Shown here: one piece after another, positions 34,815-43,839 of the stretch
Position numbering within the stretch: the first letter of the stretch is position 1
How the letters are laid out: each line of letters opens with the position of its first letter
Assembly: GCA_038530285.1 (NCBI GenBank)
Contig: JBCBCY010000009.1
Coordinates: 62,001 to 126,000, forward strand
DNA length: 64,000 nucleotides
Source: JASJAR01 sp038530285
GTDB taxonomy: Bacteria; Pseudomonadota; Alphaproteobacteria; Rhodobacterales; Rhodobacteraceae
Direction: 5' to 3'
Notes under the pieces: generated by a model
Told to the model about the DNA's origin: nothing
Database searches by the model: none
The model's input: only the letters and a program-made list of their open reading frames with translations
Position numbers and translations under genes: made by a program

Positions 34815-35802
34815 TGGCCAGCTCCACAGGTGCACCGATCTGGGCCGAACGCGTCGCCGCTTCAGCCATCGCAAGGGCTGTCACCCCATCGTTCAAATCC
34901 ACCGGATAGGGCGTGCTGGCGGTCACAGCGTCCACAAAGGCTGCCCATTCCGCCCGGTAGGCGGCCATGTAGCGTTCAAGGAAAAAGTGCACGGGCTTGG
35001 CCCCGGTCACGCCATCGGCATTCGATCTCACGATCAGGTTCTCGGGCATGTTCTGGGCCTGCAACAGACCTTTTGAGCCCAAAAGCTCGACACGTTGGTC
35101 GTAGCCGTAGGCTGCACGGCGCGAGTTCTTGATGACCGCGATCTGCCCGCCTGCATAGGCCAGTGTGACCGCGGCGGTGTCAACGTCGCCCGCCGCACCA
35201 ATCGCGGGGTCCACCAGCGACGATCCCACCGCCGACACGCGCACCGGTGCCTCGCCCATGATGAAATTCGCCATGTCGAAGTCATGGATCATCATGTCGC
35301 GGAACAAGCCCCCGGACACCTTGATGTACTCGACCGGCGGCGGCGCCGGGTCGAATGACGTTAGCGACAACAACTCCGGCGCGCCGATCTCGCCGGCCTC
35401 CAGCGCGGTTTTCAGCGCCGCAAAGTTCGGATCGAACCGCCGGTTGAACCCGATCATCACCGGCGTGCCCGACTTTGCCACCACCGCCTGACAGGCCCGC
35501 GCGCGCGCCAGGCTGAGGTCCACGGGCTTTTCGCACAAGACCGCCTTGCCAGCCGCCGCTGCGGCCTCAATCAGGTCGGAATGCGTATCGGTAGAGGTCG
35601 CGATCAACACCGCATCAATCGCAGGGTCGGCGATGATCTCCTCGGTGGTGCGCGCGGCACAGCCATAATCGCCTGCCAGCTTTTCGGCCGCCTCAGGGTA
35701 GTAATCTGACACTGCGACAAGCGTGCTGCCTTTGTGTTCAGTGATGGCCGTGGCGTGCACGCCCGCGATGCGTCCCGCACCCAAAATCCCGACTTTCAGC
35801 AT
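34807..35802 (-). CDS. iolG: Inositol 2-dehydrogenase / Gfo-Idh-MocA oxidoreductase
   Basis: A 331-residue NAD-dependent enzyme that oxidises myo-inositol to scyllo-inosose. The start at 35802 (MLKVGILGAGRIAG) has GGAGGG upstream; the longer frame is not protein-like. Motifs: CEKPVDLSL, and HDFDMANF with the catalytic Asp/His. It overlaps iolB downstream by 8 nt. The assignment to inositol rests partly on iolB. Confidence 0.85.
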   Translation of the reverse strand: MLKVGILGAGRIAGVHATAITEHKGSTLVAVSDYYPEAAEKLAGDYGCAARTTEEIIADPAIDAVLIATSTDTHSDLIEAAAAAGKAVLCEKPVDLSLARARACQAVVAKSGTPVMIGFNRRFDPNFAALKTALEAGEIGAPELLSLTSFDPAPPPVEYIKVSGGLFRDMMIHDFDMANFIMGEAPVRVSAVGSSLVDPAIGAAGDVDTAAVTLAYAGGQIAVIKNSRRAAYGYDQRVELLGSKGLLQAQNMPENLIVRSNADGVTGAKPVHFFLERYMAAYRAEWAAFVDAVTASTPYPVDLNDGVTALAMAEAATRSAQIGAPVELANV

Positions 35803-35913
35803 TAGGTCCCTCCCACCTGACGTTGAAACCAAAGCGCTGCCGCACCCCGTGGCTGTCTTGCCAATAGGCCCAGTCTTAAGGACGCGCAAGGTAGATTTGC
35901 AACCGGTTGCAAG

Positions 35914-38334
35914 TCAGGCGCGCAGGCGGTCGAACCCCGGGTCATAGGGCGAATGCGCGATCACCTTGGCCGAAATCAAATCGCCCAGAAGGTCCAGTGT
36001 CACGGGCGTGCCCGGTGCAGCGAAGGCGGGATCGACAAAGGCATAGGCCAGGTTCAACCCCACCCGGTGGCCCCAATCGCCCGAGGTGACCGTGCCCACC
36101 ACGCGGGGTCCGTCCATCAGCGATGACCCGGGATGTGCTGGCCGGTCGGTGCAATCGACCGCAAGGGTGACCAGTTTTTTGCGCGGGCCGTCCGCGATGC
36201 GCGCCTCCAGCGCCGCCTTGCCAATGAAATCGGGCTTGTCCATTTTCACGAACCGATCAAGGCCGGTCTCAAAAGGGTTGAACTCGGTCAGAATGTCCGA
36301 TTTCCAATGCAAGAACCCTTTTTCCAGGCGCATCGCGTCGACCGCGCGCGATCCAAACAGGGTCAGCCCATGCGCCTTTCCTGCCGCGCGCAGCGCCGTG
36401 TAGCCCGCAAAAAGCTGCGCATTGGGCAGGTGGATCTCATAAGCCAGCTCGCCGGAAAAACTGACTGCCATGACCACCGCCGGCGCCACGCCGATATGGG
36501 CCTCTCGCACCGACAGCCAGGGGAAGGCGTCAGCCGACCAATCGCCGCGCGATGCAGCCGCCAGCACGTCACGCGACTTCGGTCCTGCCAGAACAAGGAT
36601 CGTCCAGTCGTTGGTCAGCGACCTGATTTCTACGTCTTCATCCGCGGTCACATGGCCCGTCAGCCAGTCCATATCGTGGAATTCCGAGGCCGCCGCTGAC
36701 CCGTACCACACGCGCCCATCGGGCAGGTTTGCCACCGTCGCTTCGGCTTTGACCATCCCGTGGTGGTTCAACAAATACCCGAGGCCCACGCGGCCTGGGC
36801 GTTTGGACACCCGCCCGCAGATCATCCGGTCGAGAAAGGCGTGCGTATCGGCACCGGTGATCTCAAACCGGTTGAAACCGTTGACCTCCGTCAGGCCCAC
36901 ACCGGTTTCAACCGCCTTGACCTCGGCCCCCACGACATCGTGCACTTCGTTGAAGCGGAACCCGAGCGTTTCGGTAAACTCCGGGGTTGGCTTGATGTAA
37001 TCGACCCGCTCCCAGCCGTTTACGACGCTAAATTCGGCCCCTTCAGCCGCCAGCACCGGCGTCAAGGGCGTGGTCTTCATCGGGCGGCCCGCCGGGCGAT
37101 GCTCATGCGGGAAATGGAAGCGAAACTCGTTTTGGTAATCTTCAATCGCCTTCAGCGCGGTCAGTTCCACCGTCGCATGGCCGGTGAACCTGCGCGGGTC
37201 GATCACCCAGGTGTCGTAACAGGCCTCACCATGGACAATCTGTTGCGCCAAGAGCCAGCCATGCCCGCCGCCTTCGCCAAGCCCCGCGCGCAGGCCGATG
37301 ATGCAGAAGGCATTGCGTTTGCCCGGAATGGGTCCGACCAGCGGCGCGCCATCGATTGTATAGGTGATCGGCCCGTTGACGATGGTGTGAATGCCCACCT
37401 CCATCAGGGCAGGCATCCGTTCAAACGCGCCTTCCAGCACGTCCGTCACACGGTCCAGATCATCAGGACACAGCGCATTGGTGAATTTGGGGTCGATCCC
37501 GTCCATCCCCCAGGTTTTGCAGTCTTGCTCGTAAAACCCGACGAGAAGCCCGTTCTTTTCCTGGCGACTGTAGTAGTCGCTGATCGGGCAGCGCAGAAGT
37601 GGCATCCGGTGGCCGGCTTCCTTGATCGCGGGGATGTCTTCGGTGACGAAATACTGGTGCTCCATCGACGCGACGGGGTGTGTGACCCCCATCATCGCGC
37701 CGACTTCATTCACTCGGTAGCCGCAGGCGTTCACGACGATGTCTGCCGAAATCGTGCCCTTGGGGGTCTCAACCTCCCATGTGTCATCGGACAGTTGTCG
37801 CAGGCCGGTGACGGGCGTGTTGCGGTGCACTTCGGCCCCTGCTGCGCGTGCGCGCCGTGCGAGTGCCTGGCACAATTGTGCGGGGTCGATGTCGCCGTCG
37901 GTTGGGTCCCAAAGACCGCCCAGCAGATTGTCGGTTGAAATCAGCGGATGCCGCCGGGCGCATTCAGCCGCATCGATCACCTCGAATTCCACACCCATGC
38001 CGCGCGCCATCGACGCAAAATGCCGGTAACCATCCATTTGCGCCTCGGTGTTGGCCAGCCGGATGCCGCCATCGCCGTAGTGGTAGCCGACCGGATAATC
38101 TGGATCCGCCGCCAAGTCGCGGTAAAGCGCAATCGAATGGCTTTTCAGACCCACCATCGTCTGGGTCATGCCGAAGTTGGTGACCTGGGCCGCCGAATGC
38201 CACGTTGTGCCCGATGTCAGCTCGTCACGCTCCAACAGCATCACATCTGACCAGCCTTCGCGCGTCAGATGATACAAGGTCGAACACCCCGCGATCCCGC
38301 CACCGATCACGACGACCTTGGTGCGTGTTTTCAT
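35914..38334 (-). CDS. Dimethylglycine/sarcosine dehydrogenase family flavoprotein
   Basis: An 806-residue two-module enzyme. The N-terminal DAO flavoprotein has GGGIAGCSTLYHL, and TSGTTWHSAAQ contains H46, the expected covalent FAD ligand. The C-terminal GcvT-like folate-binding module (about 420-806) passes the methyl-derived carbon to tetrahydrofolate. It most likely demethylates dimethylglycine or a related N-methyl amine. Its start overlaps the choV stop by 4 nt. The substrate could also be sarcosine or another methylamine; the choXWV context favours the choline-betaine route. Confidence 0.82.
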   Translation of the reverse strand: MKTRTKVVVIGGGIAGCSTLYHLTREGWSDVMLLERDELTSGTTWHSAAQVTNFGMTQTMVGLKSHSIALYRDLAADPDYPVGYHYGDGGIRLANTEAQMDGYRHFASMARGMGVEFEVIDAAECARRHPLISTDNLLGGLWDPTDGDIDPAQLCQALARRARAAGAEVHRNTPVTGLRQLSDDTWEVETPKGTISADIVVNACGYRVNEVGAMMGVTHPVASMEHQYFVTEDIPAIKEAGHRMPLLRCPISDYYSRQEKNGLLVGFYEQDCKTWGMDGIDPKFTNALCPDDLDRVTDVLEGAFERMPALMEVGIHTIVNGPITYTIDGAPLVGPIPGKRNAFCIIGLRAGLGEGGGHGWLLAQQIVHGEACYDTWVIDPRRFTGHATVELTALKAIEDYQNEFRFHFPHEHRPAGRPMKTTPLTPVLAAEGAEFSVVNGWERVDYIKPTPEFTETLGFRFNEVHDVVGAEVKAVETGVGLTEVNGFNRFEITGADTHAFLDRMICGRVSKRPGRVGLGYLLNHHGMVKAEATVANLPDGRVWYGSAAASEFHDMDWLTGHVTADEDVEIRSLTNDWTILVLAGPKSRDVLAAASRGDWSADAFPWLSVREAHIGVAPAVVMAVSFSGELAYEIHLPNAQLFAGYTALRAAGKAHGLTLFGSRAVDAMRLEKGFLHWKSDILTEFNPFETGLDRFVKMDKPDFIGKAALEARIADGPRKKLVTLAVDCTDRPAHPGSSLMDGPRVVGTVTSGDWGHRVGLNLAYAFVDPAFAAPGTPVTLDLLGDLISAKVIAHSPYDPGFDRLRA

Positions 38335-39386
38335 GTCATTTCCTTTTGTTCGGCGCCGGGGCGCAACAGCCGCGCAATGAGCGAGCGGGGCGAAACCTGC
38401 CCGATCACGCCATCGGCGTCCGTCACTCCAACCGGGCCACCATGATCGGCCACCGCTTGCATCACCTGCGCGATGGGTTCATCGGCACCCACCAGTTGCC
38501 GGGCCGTGTCGCCGGCCGGCTCCATCACATCGGCCGCCGTCAACACACCCAACGGGTTCATGTGCGCGACAAAATCAGCGACATAGGCGTTGACCGGGGC
38601 GGTGAAAATATCGCGCGGCGTGCCGCATTGCACGATCCGCCCGCCTTCCATGATCGCAATCCGGTTGCCGATCTTGAACGCCTCGTCCAGATCGTGGCTG
38701 ACGAAAATGATCGTGCGTTTCAGCCGCGCCTGCAGTTCCAGAAGCTCGTCCTGCAGCTTCGCGCGGATCAATGGGTCAAGCGCCGAGAAAGGCTCATCCA
38801 TCAGCAAGATCGGCGCCTCGGTCACAAAGGCCCGCGCCAGACCCACACGCTGTTGCATCCCGCCAGATAGTTCGCCCACCGCCCGGTCTGCCCAATCGGC
38901 CAGCCCCACCAGCGACAATTGCTCGTCCACCCGCGCGCGGCGCTGGGCCTTGGCGACACCTTCCAACTCTAACCCCAGGCCGACGTTGTCGCGCACGCTG
39001 CGCCAGGGCAGCAGACCAAACTGCTGAAACACCATCGACACCCGCTTGGTGCGGATCCGGCACAGCGTATCGGCGTTTGCGTGGGTCACATCGACCGGTT
39101 TTGTGCCGTCGTCGACCAGACAGCGCCCGCGCACCACCGGGTTCAACCCGTTGACCGCGCGCAGCAGCGTTGATTTGCCCGACCCCGATAGTCCCATCAG
39201 CACCAGGATCTCGCCCGGGGCCACATCAAGCGAGCAATCATGCACCCCCAGAACCTGCCCCGTTGCGGCCTGGATTTCGGCCCGGTTCTGGCCCGCATCC
39301 ATCAACGCCAATGCAGTCTCTGGCGCGGGTCCGAACACAATCGACACAGTGTCAAACCGGACCGCCGGGCGCGGTGTGTCGGTCAT
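38331..39386 (-). CDS. choV: Choline/betaine ABC transporter ATP-binding protein
   Basis: A 351-residue ProV-family ATPase. Walker A is GLSGSGKS at about 67-74, the ABC signature is ELSGGMQQR, and Walker B is ILLMDEPFSALD. A CBS-like C-terminal region (about 275-345) is typical of ProV/ChoV and may sense ionic strength. Overlaps both neighbours by 4 nt. Confidence 0.92.
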   Translation of the reverse strand: MTDTPRPAVRFDTVSIVFGPAPETALALMDAGQNRAEIQAATGQVLGVHDCSLDVAPGEILVLMGLSGSGKSTLLRAVNGLNPVVRGRCLVDDGTKPVDVTHANADTLCRIRTKRVSMVFQQFGLLPWRSVRDNVGLGLELEGVAKAQRRARVDEQLSLVGLADWADRAVGELSGGMQQRVGLARAFVTEAPILLMDEPFSALDPLIRAKLQDELLELQARLKRTIIFVSHDLDEAFKIGNRIAIMEGGRIVQCGTPRDIFTAPVNAYVADFVAHMNPLGVLTAADVMEPAGDTARQLVGADEPIAQVMQAVADHGGPVGVTDADGVIGQVSPRSLIARLLRPGAEQKEMT

Positions 39387-40219
39387 GTCTTCCGCTCCAC
39401 CCGCAGCATCCGGTCCAGCATGATCGCGACAACCACGATCACCAGCCCACTTTCAAAGCCTAGCGCGGTGTTCACCTGATTGAGCGCGCGCACCACTGGC
39501 ACGCCCAAGCCATCTGCGCCGACAAGGGCCGCGATCACCACCATCGACAGCGACAGCATGATCGTCTGGTTGAGCCCCGCCATGATCTGCGGAAACGCAT
39601 AGGGCAGTTCGACCTTCCACAGGACCTGCCAGGGGGAGGCGCCAAAGGCTTCTGCCGCCTCAAGCAATGCCTTCGGCGTGGCCGAGACCCCAAGATAGGT
39701 CAGCCTAATCGGCGCGGGCAAAACGAAAATCACCGTCGCCAGAAGCCCCGGCACCATGCCGATGCCGAAAAACACAATCGCCGGGATCAGGTACACAAAG
39801 GTTGGCAGGGTCTGCATCAGGTCCAGCACAGGGCGCATTACCGCATAGGCACGCGGGCGGTGGGCGGCAAAAATGCCAATGGGCACGCCCACGGCCATGC
39901 AGACCACACAAGCCGACAACACCAGCGTCAGGCTTTCGGTCGTTTCCTCCCAATAATCCTGGTTCAGGATGAACAAAAACCCGACGGCCACCAGCACACA
40001 GGTTTTCCAGTTGCGCTGCACCGCCCATGTCAGCGCGACGAAGGCGGCCACGATCACCAAAGGATGGGGCGTTTGCAGAACCCACAAAATCGCGTCGATC
40101 AGCGCCTCCATCGTGTCGGAAATCGCATCGAAGGCGAAGGCGAAATTGACCTCAATCCATTCAAACAGGGCGCGCGCCCATTGGCCCACAGGGATCTTGT
40201 TGTCTGTCAGCCAGTCCAT
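39383..40219 (-). CDS. choW: Choline/betaine ABC transporter permease
   Basis: A 278-residue ProW-type inner-membrane permease with six or seven helices. The permease EAA-type loop is at ALLEAAEAFGASPWQVLWKV. It overlaps choV by 4 nt. The gap to choX contains a strong stem-loop. Confidence 0.92.
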   Translation of the reverse strand: MDWLTDNKIPVGQWARALFEWIEVNFAFAFDAISDTMEALIDAILWVLQTPHPLVIVAAFVALTWAVQRNWKTCVLVAVGFLFILNQDYWEETTESLTLVLSACVVCMAVGVPIGIFAAHRPRAYAVMRPVLDLMQTLPTFVYLIPAIVFFGIGMVPGLLATVIFVLPAPIRLTYLGVSATPKALLEAAEAFGASPWQVLWKVELPYAFPQIMAGLNQTIMLSLSMVVIAALVGADGLGVPVVRALNQVNTALGFESGLVIVVVAIMLDRMLRVERKT

Positions 40220-40241
40220 CGCGCGCCCCCGAAATCAAATC

Positions 40242-40261
40242 GGGCCGGGGCGACCCGGCCC
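40242..40261 (-). promoter_or_regulatory. Stem-loop between choX and choW
   Basis: Perfect 8-bp GC arms (GGGCCGGG and CCCGGCCC) around a 4-nt loop, followed on the minus strand by GATTTGATTT. Such hairpins often protect binding-protein mRNA and reduce readthrough to the permease gene. Confidence 0.65.
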
Positions 40262-40268
40262 ACAAAGC

Positions 40269-41192
40269 CTAGCCGTCGATCATTGCCTTGACGGCGGCCA
40301 TGGCATCGCCGCCATCCTTGGTGGTGACCCCGGCCAACCACCCGTCCAGCACGCCCGTGTTGGCCGCCAGCCAGGCTTTGGCGGCGTCCGAAGGCTCGGC
40401 TGCGTCGTTCAGGATCGCGCCCATGATCTCGTTCTCCATCGCCAGCGAGAATTCGAGGTTTTTAAGTAGCATCCCCACATTCGGGCAGGCATCGACAAAG
40501 CCGGCAGCCGTGTTGGTGAACACCGTCGCACCGCCCAGATCGGGGCCGAAGAAATCATCGCCACCGGTCAGGTAGGACATCTCGAAATTGGCATTCATCG
40601 GGTGGGGTTCCCAACCGAGAAACACCACAGGCTCGCCCCGACGATCCGCGCGCGAAACCTGCGCCAGCATGCCCTGTTCGGAACTTTCGGCCACCTCAAA
40701 CCCCGACAGGCCAAAAGCATCGGCATCGATCATGTCCTGGATCAGGCGGTTGCCGTCATTGCCTGGCTCAATCCCGTAGATCTTGCCATCGAGCGCATCG
40801 GCATTCGCGGCAATATCGGCAAAATCGGCGATCCCCAGATCGGCTGCCACCTTGTTGACCGCCAGCGTGTATTTCGCCCCTTCAAGGTTCGCGCGCACGG
40901 TGTCGACGGTGCCCGCCTCGCGGTAGGCGGCGATATCGCCTTCCATCGTCGGCATCCAGTTGCCCAGGAAGATGTCCACATCGCCTTCGGCCATCGAGGT
41001 ATAAGTCACGGGCACCGACAAGACCTTGATGTCGGTGTCGTATCCCAGCGCGTCGAGGACAAGCGTCGTCGCTGCCGTCGTCGCGGTGATATCGGTCCAG
41101 CCCACGTCAGAAAATGTCACGGTCTCGCAATCGGCAAGGGCAGTGCCCGCGGCCAGAACAGCGGCCAGCGAAAGGGTGGTGGTCAGTTTCAT
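40269..41192 (-). CDS. choX: Choline-binding periplasmic protein
   Basis: A 307-residue secreted binding protein. Signal peptide at 1-20. The sequence follows rhizobial ChoX closely at motifs such as VTFSDVGWTDITATTAATT, FLGNWMPTMEGDIAAYRE and VFLGWEPHPMNANFEM, whose Trp/Tyr residues form the aromatic box for the trimethylammonium group. A GGGGAG ribosome-binding site precedes it. It is the first gene of the choXWV-dehydrogenase-iolGB operon. Confidence 0.92.
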   Translation of the reverse strand: MKLTTTLSLAAVLAAGTALADCETVTFSDVGWTDITATTAATTLVLDALGYDTDIKVLSVPVTYTSMAEGDVDIFLGNWMPTMEGDIAAYREAGTVDTVRANLEGAKYTLAVNKVAADLGIADFADIAANADALDGKIYGIEPGNDGNRLIQDMIDADAFGLSGFEVAESSEQGMLAQVSRADRRGEPVVFLGWEPHPMNANFEMSYLTGGDDFFGPDLGGATVFTNTAAGFVDACPNVGMLLKNLEFSLAMENEIMGAILNDAAEPSDAAKAWLAANTGVLDGWLAGVTTKDGGDAMAAVKAMIDG

Positions 41193-41301
41193 GTGTTATC
41201 TCCCCGGTTTTTTGGCTTTGGGCTGAGTAAAGGCCCCGCCCGGCCCGGGTGCAAGGGCTTTCGGGCTTGTCACCGGCCCCGTTCGTGTGAACGCTACAGA
41301 T

Positions 41302-42501
41302 ATGAGCAAAGCAGAAATGCCACTGGCCGGTCTTCGCGTTCTCGATTTTGGCCATACCGTGATGGGGCCGACCGCTGGGCTGGTGCTGGCGGATCTGGGC
41401 GCGGATGTCACCCGAGTGGAGCCGCCCGGCGGCGACCCGACCCGCAAGCTCAAAGGGTTCGGCAACGGCTATTTCCAGTTTTACAATCGCAACAAGAAAA
41501 GCCTCGCGCTGGATTTGAAATCACCTGACGGTCTGGCGGTTGCCAAACGGCTCGCAGCACGGGCAGACGTCCTGATCGAAAACTTCGGCCCCGGCACCAT
41601 GGCCCGTCTAGGCCTGTCCTATGACGATCTGAAAGACGCGGCCCCCCGCCTGATCTACCTGTCGCTCAAAGGCTATCTGCCCGGGCCCCACGAAGACCGC
41701 ACCGCGTTGGACGAGGTCGTGCAAATGGCCTCGGGGCTGGCGTACATGACCGGTCCCCCGGGCCAGCCCCTGCGCGCGGGGGCGTCGGTGATCGACGTGA
41801 TGGGCGGGGTCTTTGGCGTCATCGGCGTGTTGGCGGCCTTGCGCGAACGCGACGACACGGGCCAGGGCCAACAGGTGCGGGCATCGCTGTTTGAATCGGC
41901 CGCCTTCCTGATGGGCCAGCATCTGGCCTACGGCGCGATCACTGAAACCCAGGTACCGCCGATGACGGCGCGGGTGTCGGCCTGGAGCGTTTATGACCAA
42001 TTCGACACCATCGATGGCCAGCGAGTCTTTTTGGGGGTCACGTCAGATGTGCAATGGTCCCGGTTCACCGGCACTTTTGGGCTGTTTGACCTTGAAACGC
42101 CCGAGCTTGCCACCAACAATGCCCGGATCGATGCGCGCTGGACCATCATACCGCGTATCACCCAGCGTCTGGCGGCCCTGACAGCGGCAGAGATCGAAAC
42201 GCTGGCCACCGGGGCGCGCCTGCCCTTTGCCCTGGTCGCCCGGCCAGAAGACCTGTGGAACAATCCGCACTTGACGGGTCAAATGCTGCACACTGCCCTG
42301 CCTGATGGCCGCCGCACGCCCCTGCCGATCACGCCTGTCCAGATGGGTGACCGGCTGGCGCGCCTTAACCGCGACCCACCTGGCATTGGCGCCGACACAA
42401 CCGACGTGTTGCTGGACCTCGGCCTGACCCCAAAAGACATCGCCGCTCTGCAAGACAAGGGCGTTGTGCGCGCCGCCCAGGAAGGACCCGCAAATGAGTG
42501 A
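41302..42501 (+). CDS. CaiB/BaiF family (type III) CoA-transferase
   Basis: A 399-residue enzyme from ATG 41302 (GTG 41287 is possible). The type III signature DFGHTVMGPTAGLVLADLGA and VTRVEPPGGDP are present, and the catalytic Asp is D137 in ALDEVVQMASGL. It transfers CoA between carboxylic acids; the substrate cannot be deduced. It is divergent from choX and overlaps the following lyase gene by 8 nt, so the two form an operon. Confidence 0.88.
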   Translation: MSKAEMPLAGLRVLDFGHTVMGPTAGLVLADLGADVTRVEPPGGDPTRKLKGFGNGYFQFYNRNKKSLALDLKSPDGLAVAKRLAARADVLIENFGPGTMARLGLSYDDLKDAAPRLIYLSLKGYLPGPHEDRTALDEVVQMASGLAYMTGPPGQPLRAGASVIDVMGGVFGVIGVLAALRERDDTGQGQQVRASLFESAAFLMGQHLAYGAITETQVPPMTARVSAWSVYDQFDTIDGQRVFLGVTSDVQWSRFTGTFGLFDLETPELATNNARIDARWTIIPRITQRLAALTAAEIETLATGARLPFALVARPEDLWNNPHLTGQMLHTALPDGRRTPLPITPVQMGDRLARLNRDPPGIGADTTDVLLDLGLTPKDIAALQDKGVVRAAQEGPANE

Positions 42502-43258
42502 CGTCGCAAATTGGTGGTCCACCGCGATCATCGACATGGAACCGGGCCGGATCGCGATCCGCGGCCACGCCATCGAAACCCTCATCGGTCAGCTTTCCTT
42601 CCCGCAAATGATCTGGCTGATGCTGCGCGGCGAGGTGCCGAGCGACGGTCAAGCAAAGCTTTTGGAAGCCGCCCTGGTCGCGGCAGTCGATCACGGCCCT
42701 CAGGCCCCGTCGATCGCAGCCGCGCGCATGGCGGTCACCTGTGGGCTGCCCTTGAACGCGGCCATGGCCACGGCAGTCAACATGCTGGGCGATGTCCACG
42801 GCGGGGCGGGCGAACAGGCGGTCGAACTTTATGGCTGGGTCGTGGACGATGGGCTGTCTGTGGCCGAAGCGGTATACAAATGGCGCGCCGAACGGGGCAA
42901 ATACCTGCCCGGGTTCGGCCACCGGTTCCATCCCATCGACCCCCGCGCCCCGAGGCTTCTGGCCCTTGTCGACGAAGCCGCCGCCGCAGGCACAATCAGC
43001 GGTGAGCACGCCGAAGTTGCGCGCGCGATCGAAGCGCATCTGGCCCGAAACGCATCCAAGCCGATCCCGATGAACATCGATGGCGCCACCGCCGTGATCT
43101 TCGCCGAACTGGGCTTTGACGCCCCCCTTGCGCGCGGGCTTTTCTGTCTGTCACGGTCAGTCGGGGCCCTGGCCCATGCCGCTGAACAGCAAAAACAGGG
43201 TGGGCGCAACAAGGGCCCAACGCCGCCGGGCTACCGCTGGACCTATACCGGAGAGTAG
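42494..43258 (+). CDS. Citryl-CoA lyase-like protein (citrate synthase fold)
   Basis: A 254-residue protein, far shorter than citrate synthase (about 430) and matching the citryl-CoA-lyase class. The catalytic triad of the fold is intact: H102 in GDVHGGAGEQ, H143 in PGFGHRFHPIDPR and D196 in MNIDGATA. Such enzymes cleave a citryl-CoA-type thioester to acetyl-CoA and an oxo acid. The preceding CoA-transferase could supply the thioester. Its 3' end overlaps the convergent tetR gene by 16 nt. Confidence 0.82.
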   Translation: MSDVANWWSTAIIDMEPGRIAIRGHAIETLIGQLSFPQMIWLMLRGEVPSDGQAKLLEAALVAAVDHGPQAPSIAAARMAVTCGLPLNAAMATAVNMLGDVHGGAGEQAVELYGWVVDDGLSVAEAVYKWRAERGKYLPGFGHRFHPIDPRAPRLLALVDEAAAAGTISGEHAEVARAIEAHLARNASKPIPMNIDGATAVIFAELGFDAPLARGLFCLSRSVGALAHAAEQQKQGGRNKGPTPPGYRWTYTGE

Positions 43259-43839
43259 CCGCGCAGGCCGCGCAAAAACTGACGCAACTGCGCGCGTTGC
43301 ACATAAGGCGTCCAGGTTTCGGGGCTGGTGACGCCGCCGGCCGATAGTCCGAACACAAAGGTCGTGACCGCCACGCGCAGGTCTTCAAACCGGCCATGCG
43401 GCAGATCGCGCGTCTCCGGCCATGCGGTGCGAATGGCTGCGGTGAAAATCTCCGCCCCCTCGCGGTGCAGCGCGGCATTCAGCGGGCGCAACTCCGGCTC
43501 AGCGGCCAGAAGCCCCCAGAAGCTGACCCAGGTGGCCGTCTCGATCAGCCCTTCCGGTGTCGCCGGGATCGCCGGGTCGAGGAGTTCGGCCAGATCCGTC
43601 TCGCCGTCATCGATCCGCGCCTTTATGCGCGCGCGCAACGTATCAAGAGGAACGCGCAGGGCGGCGGCGATAATGTCGTCCTTTCCGCCGAAATAGTTGG
43701 TGATCATGCCGGTGGTGACACCTGCGGCTTGCGCAATATCGACCATGCGCACCCGGTGGATGCCCCGCTGTGCAATCGCGTCACAGGCCGCGCGCGCGAT
43801 ATCAGCGCGGGCGGCATCTGCGTCAACGCGTTTTGGCAT
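43243..43839 (-). CDS. TetR-family regulator of the carnitine operon
   Basis: A 198-residue regulator with an N-terminal helix-turn-helix (GIHRVRMVDIAQAAGVTTGM, about 26-45) and a BetI-like core. It is the last gene of the cdhC-cdhB-cdhA operon, overlapping cdhA by 17 nt, and probably regulates the operon through the palindrome ahead of cdhC. In pseudomonads the equivalent operon uses an AraC-type regulator, so this is a different control solution. Confidence 0.85.
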   Translation of the reverse strand: MPKRVDADAARADIARAACDAIAQRGIHRVRMVDIAQAAGVTTGMITNYFGGKDDIIAAALRVPLDTLRARIKARIDDGETDLAELLDPAIPATPEGLIETATWVSFWGLLAAEPELRPLNAALHREGAEIFTAAIRTAWPETRDLPHGRFEDLRVAVTTFVFGLSAGGVTSPETWTPYVQRAQLRQFLRGLRGYSPV

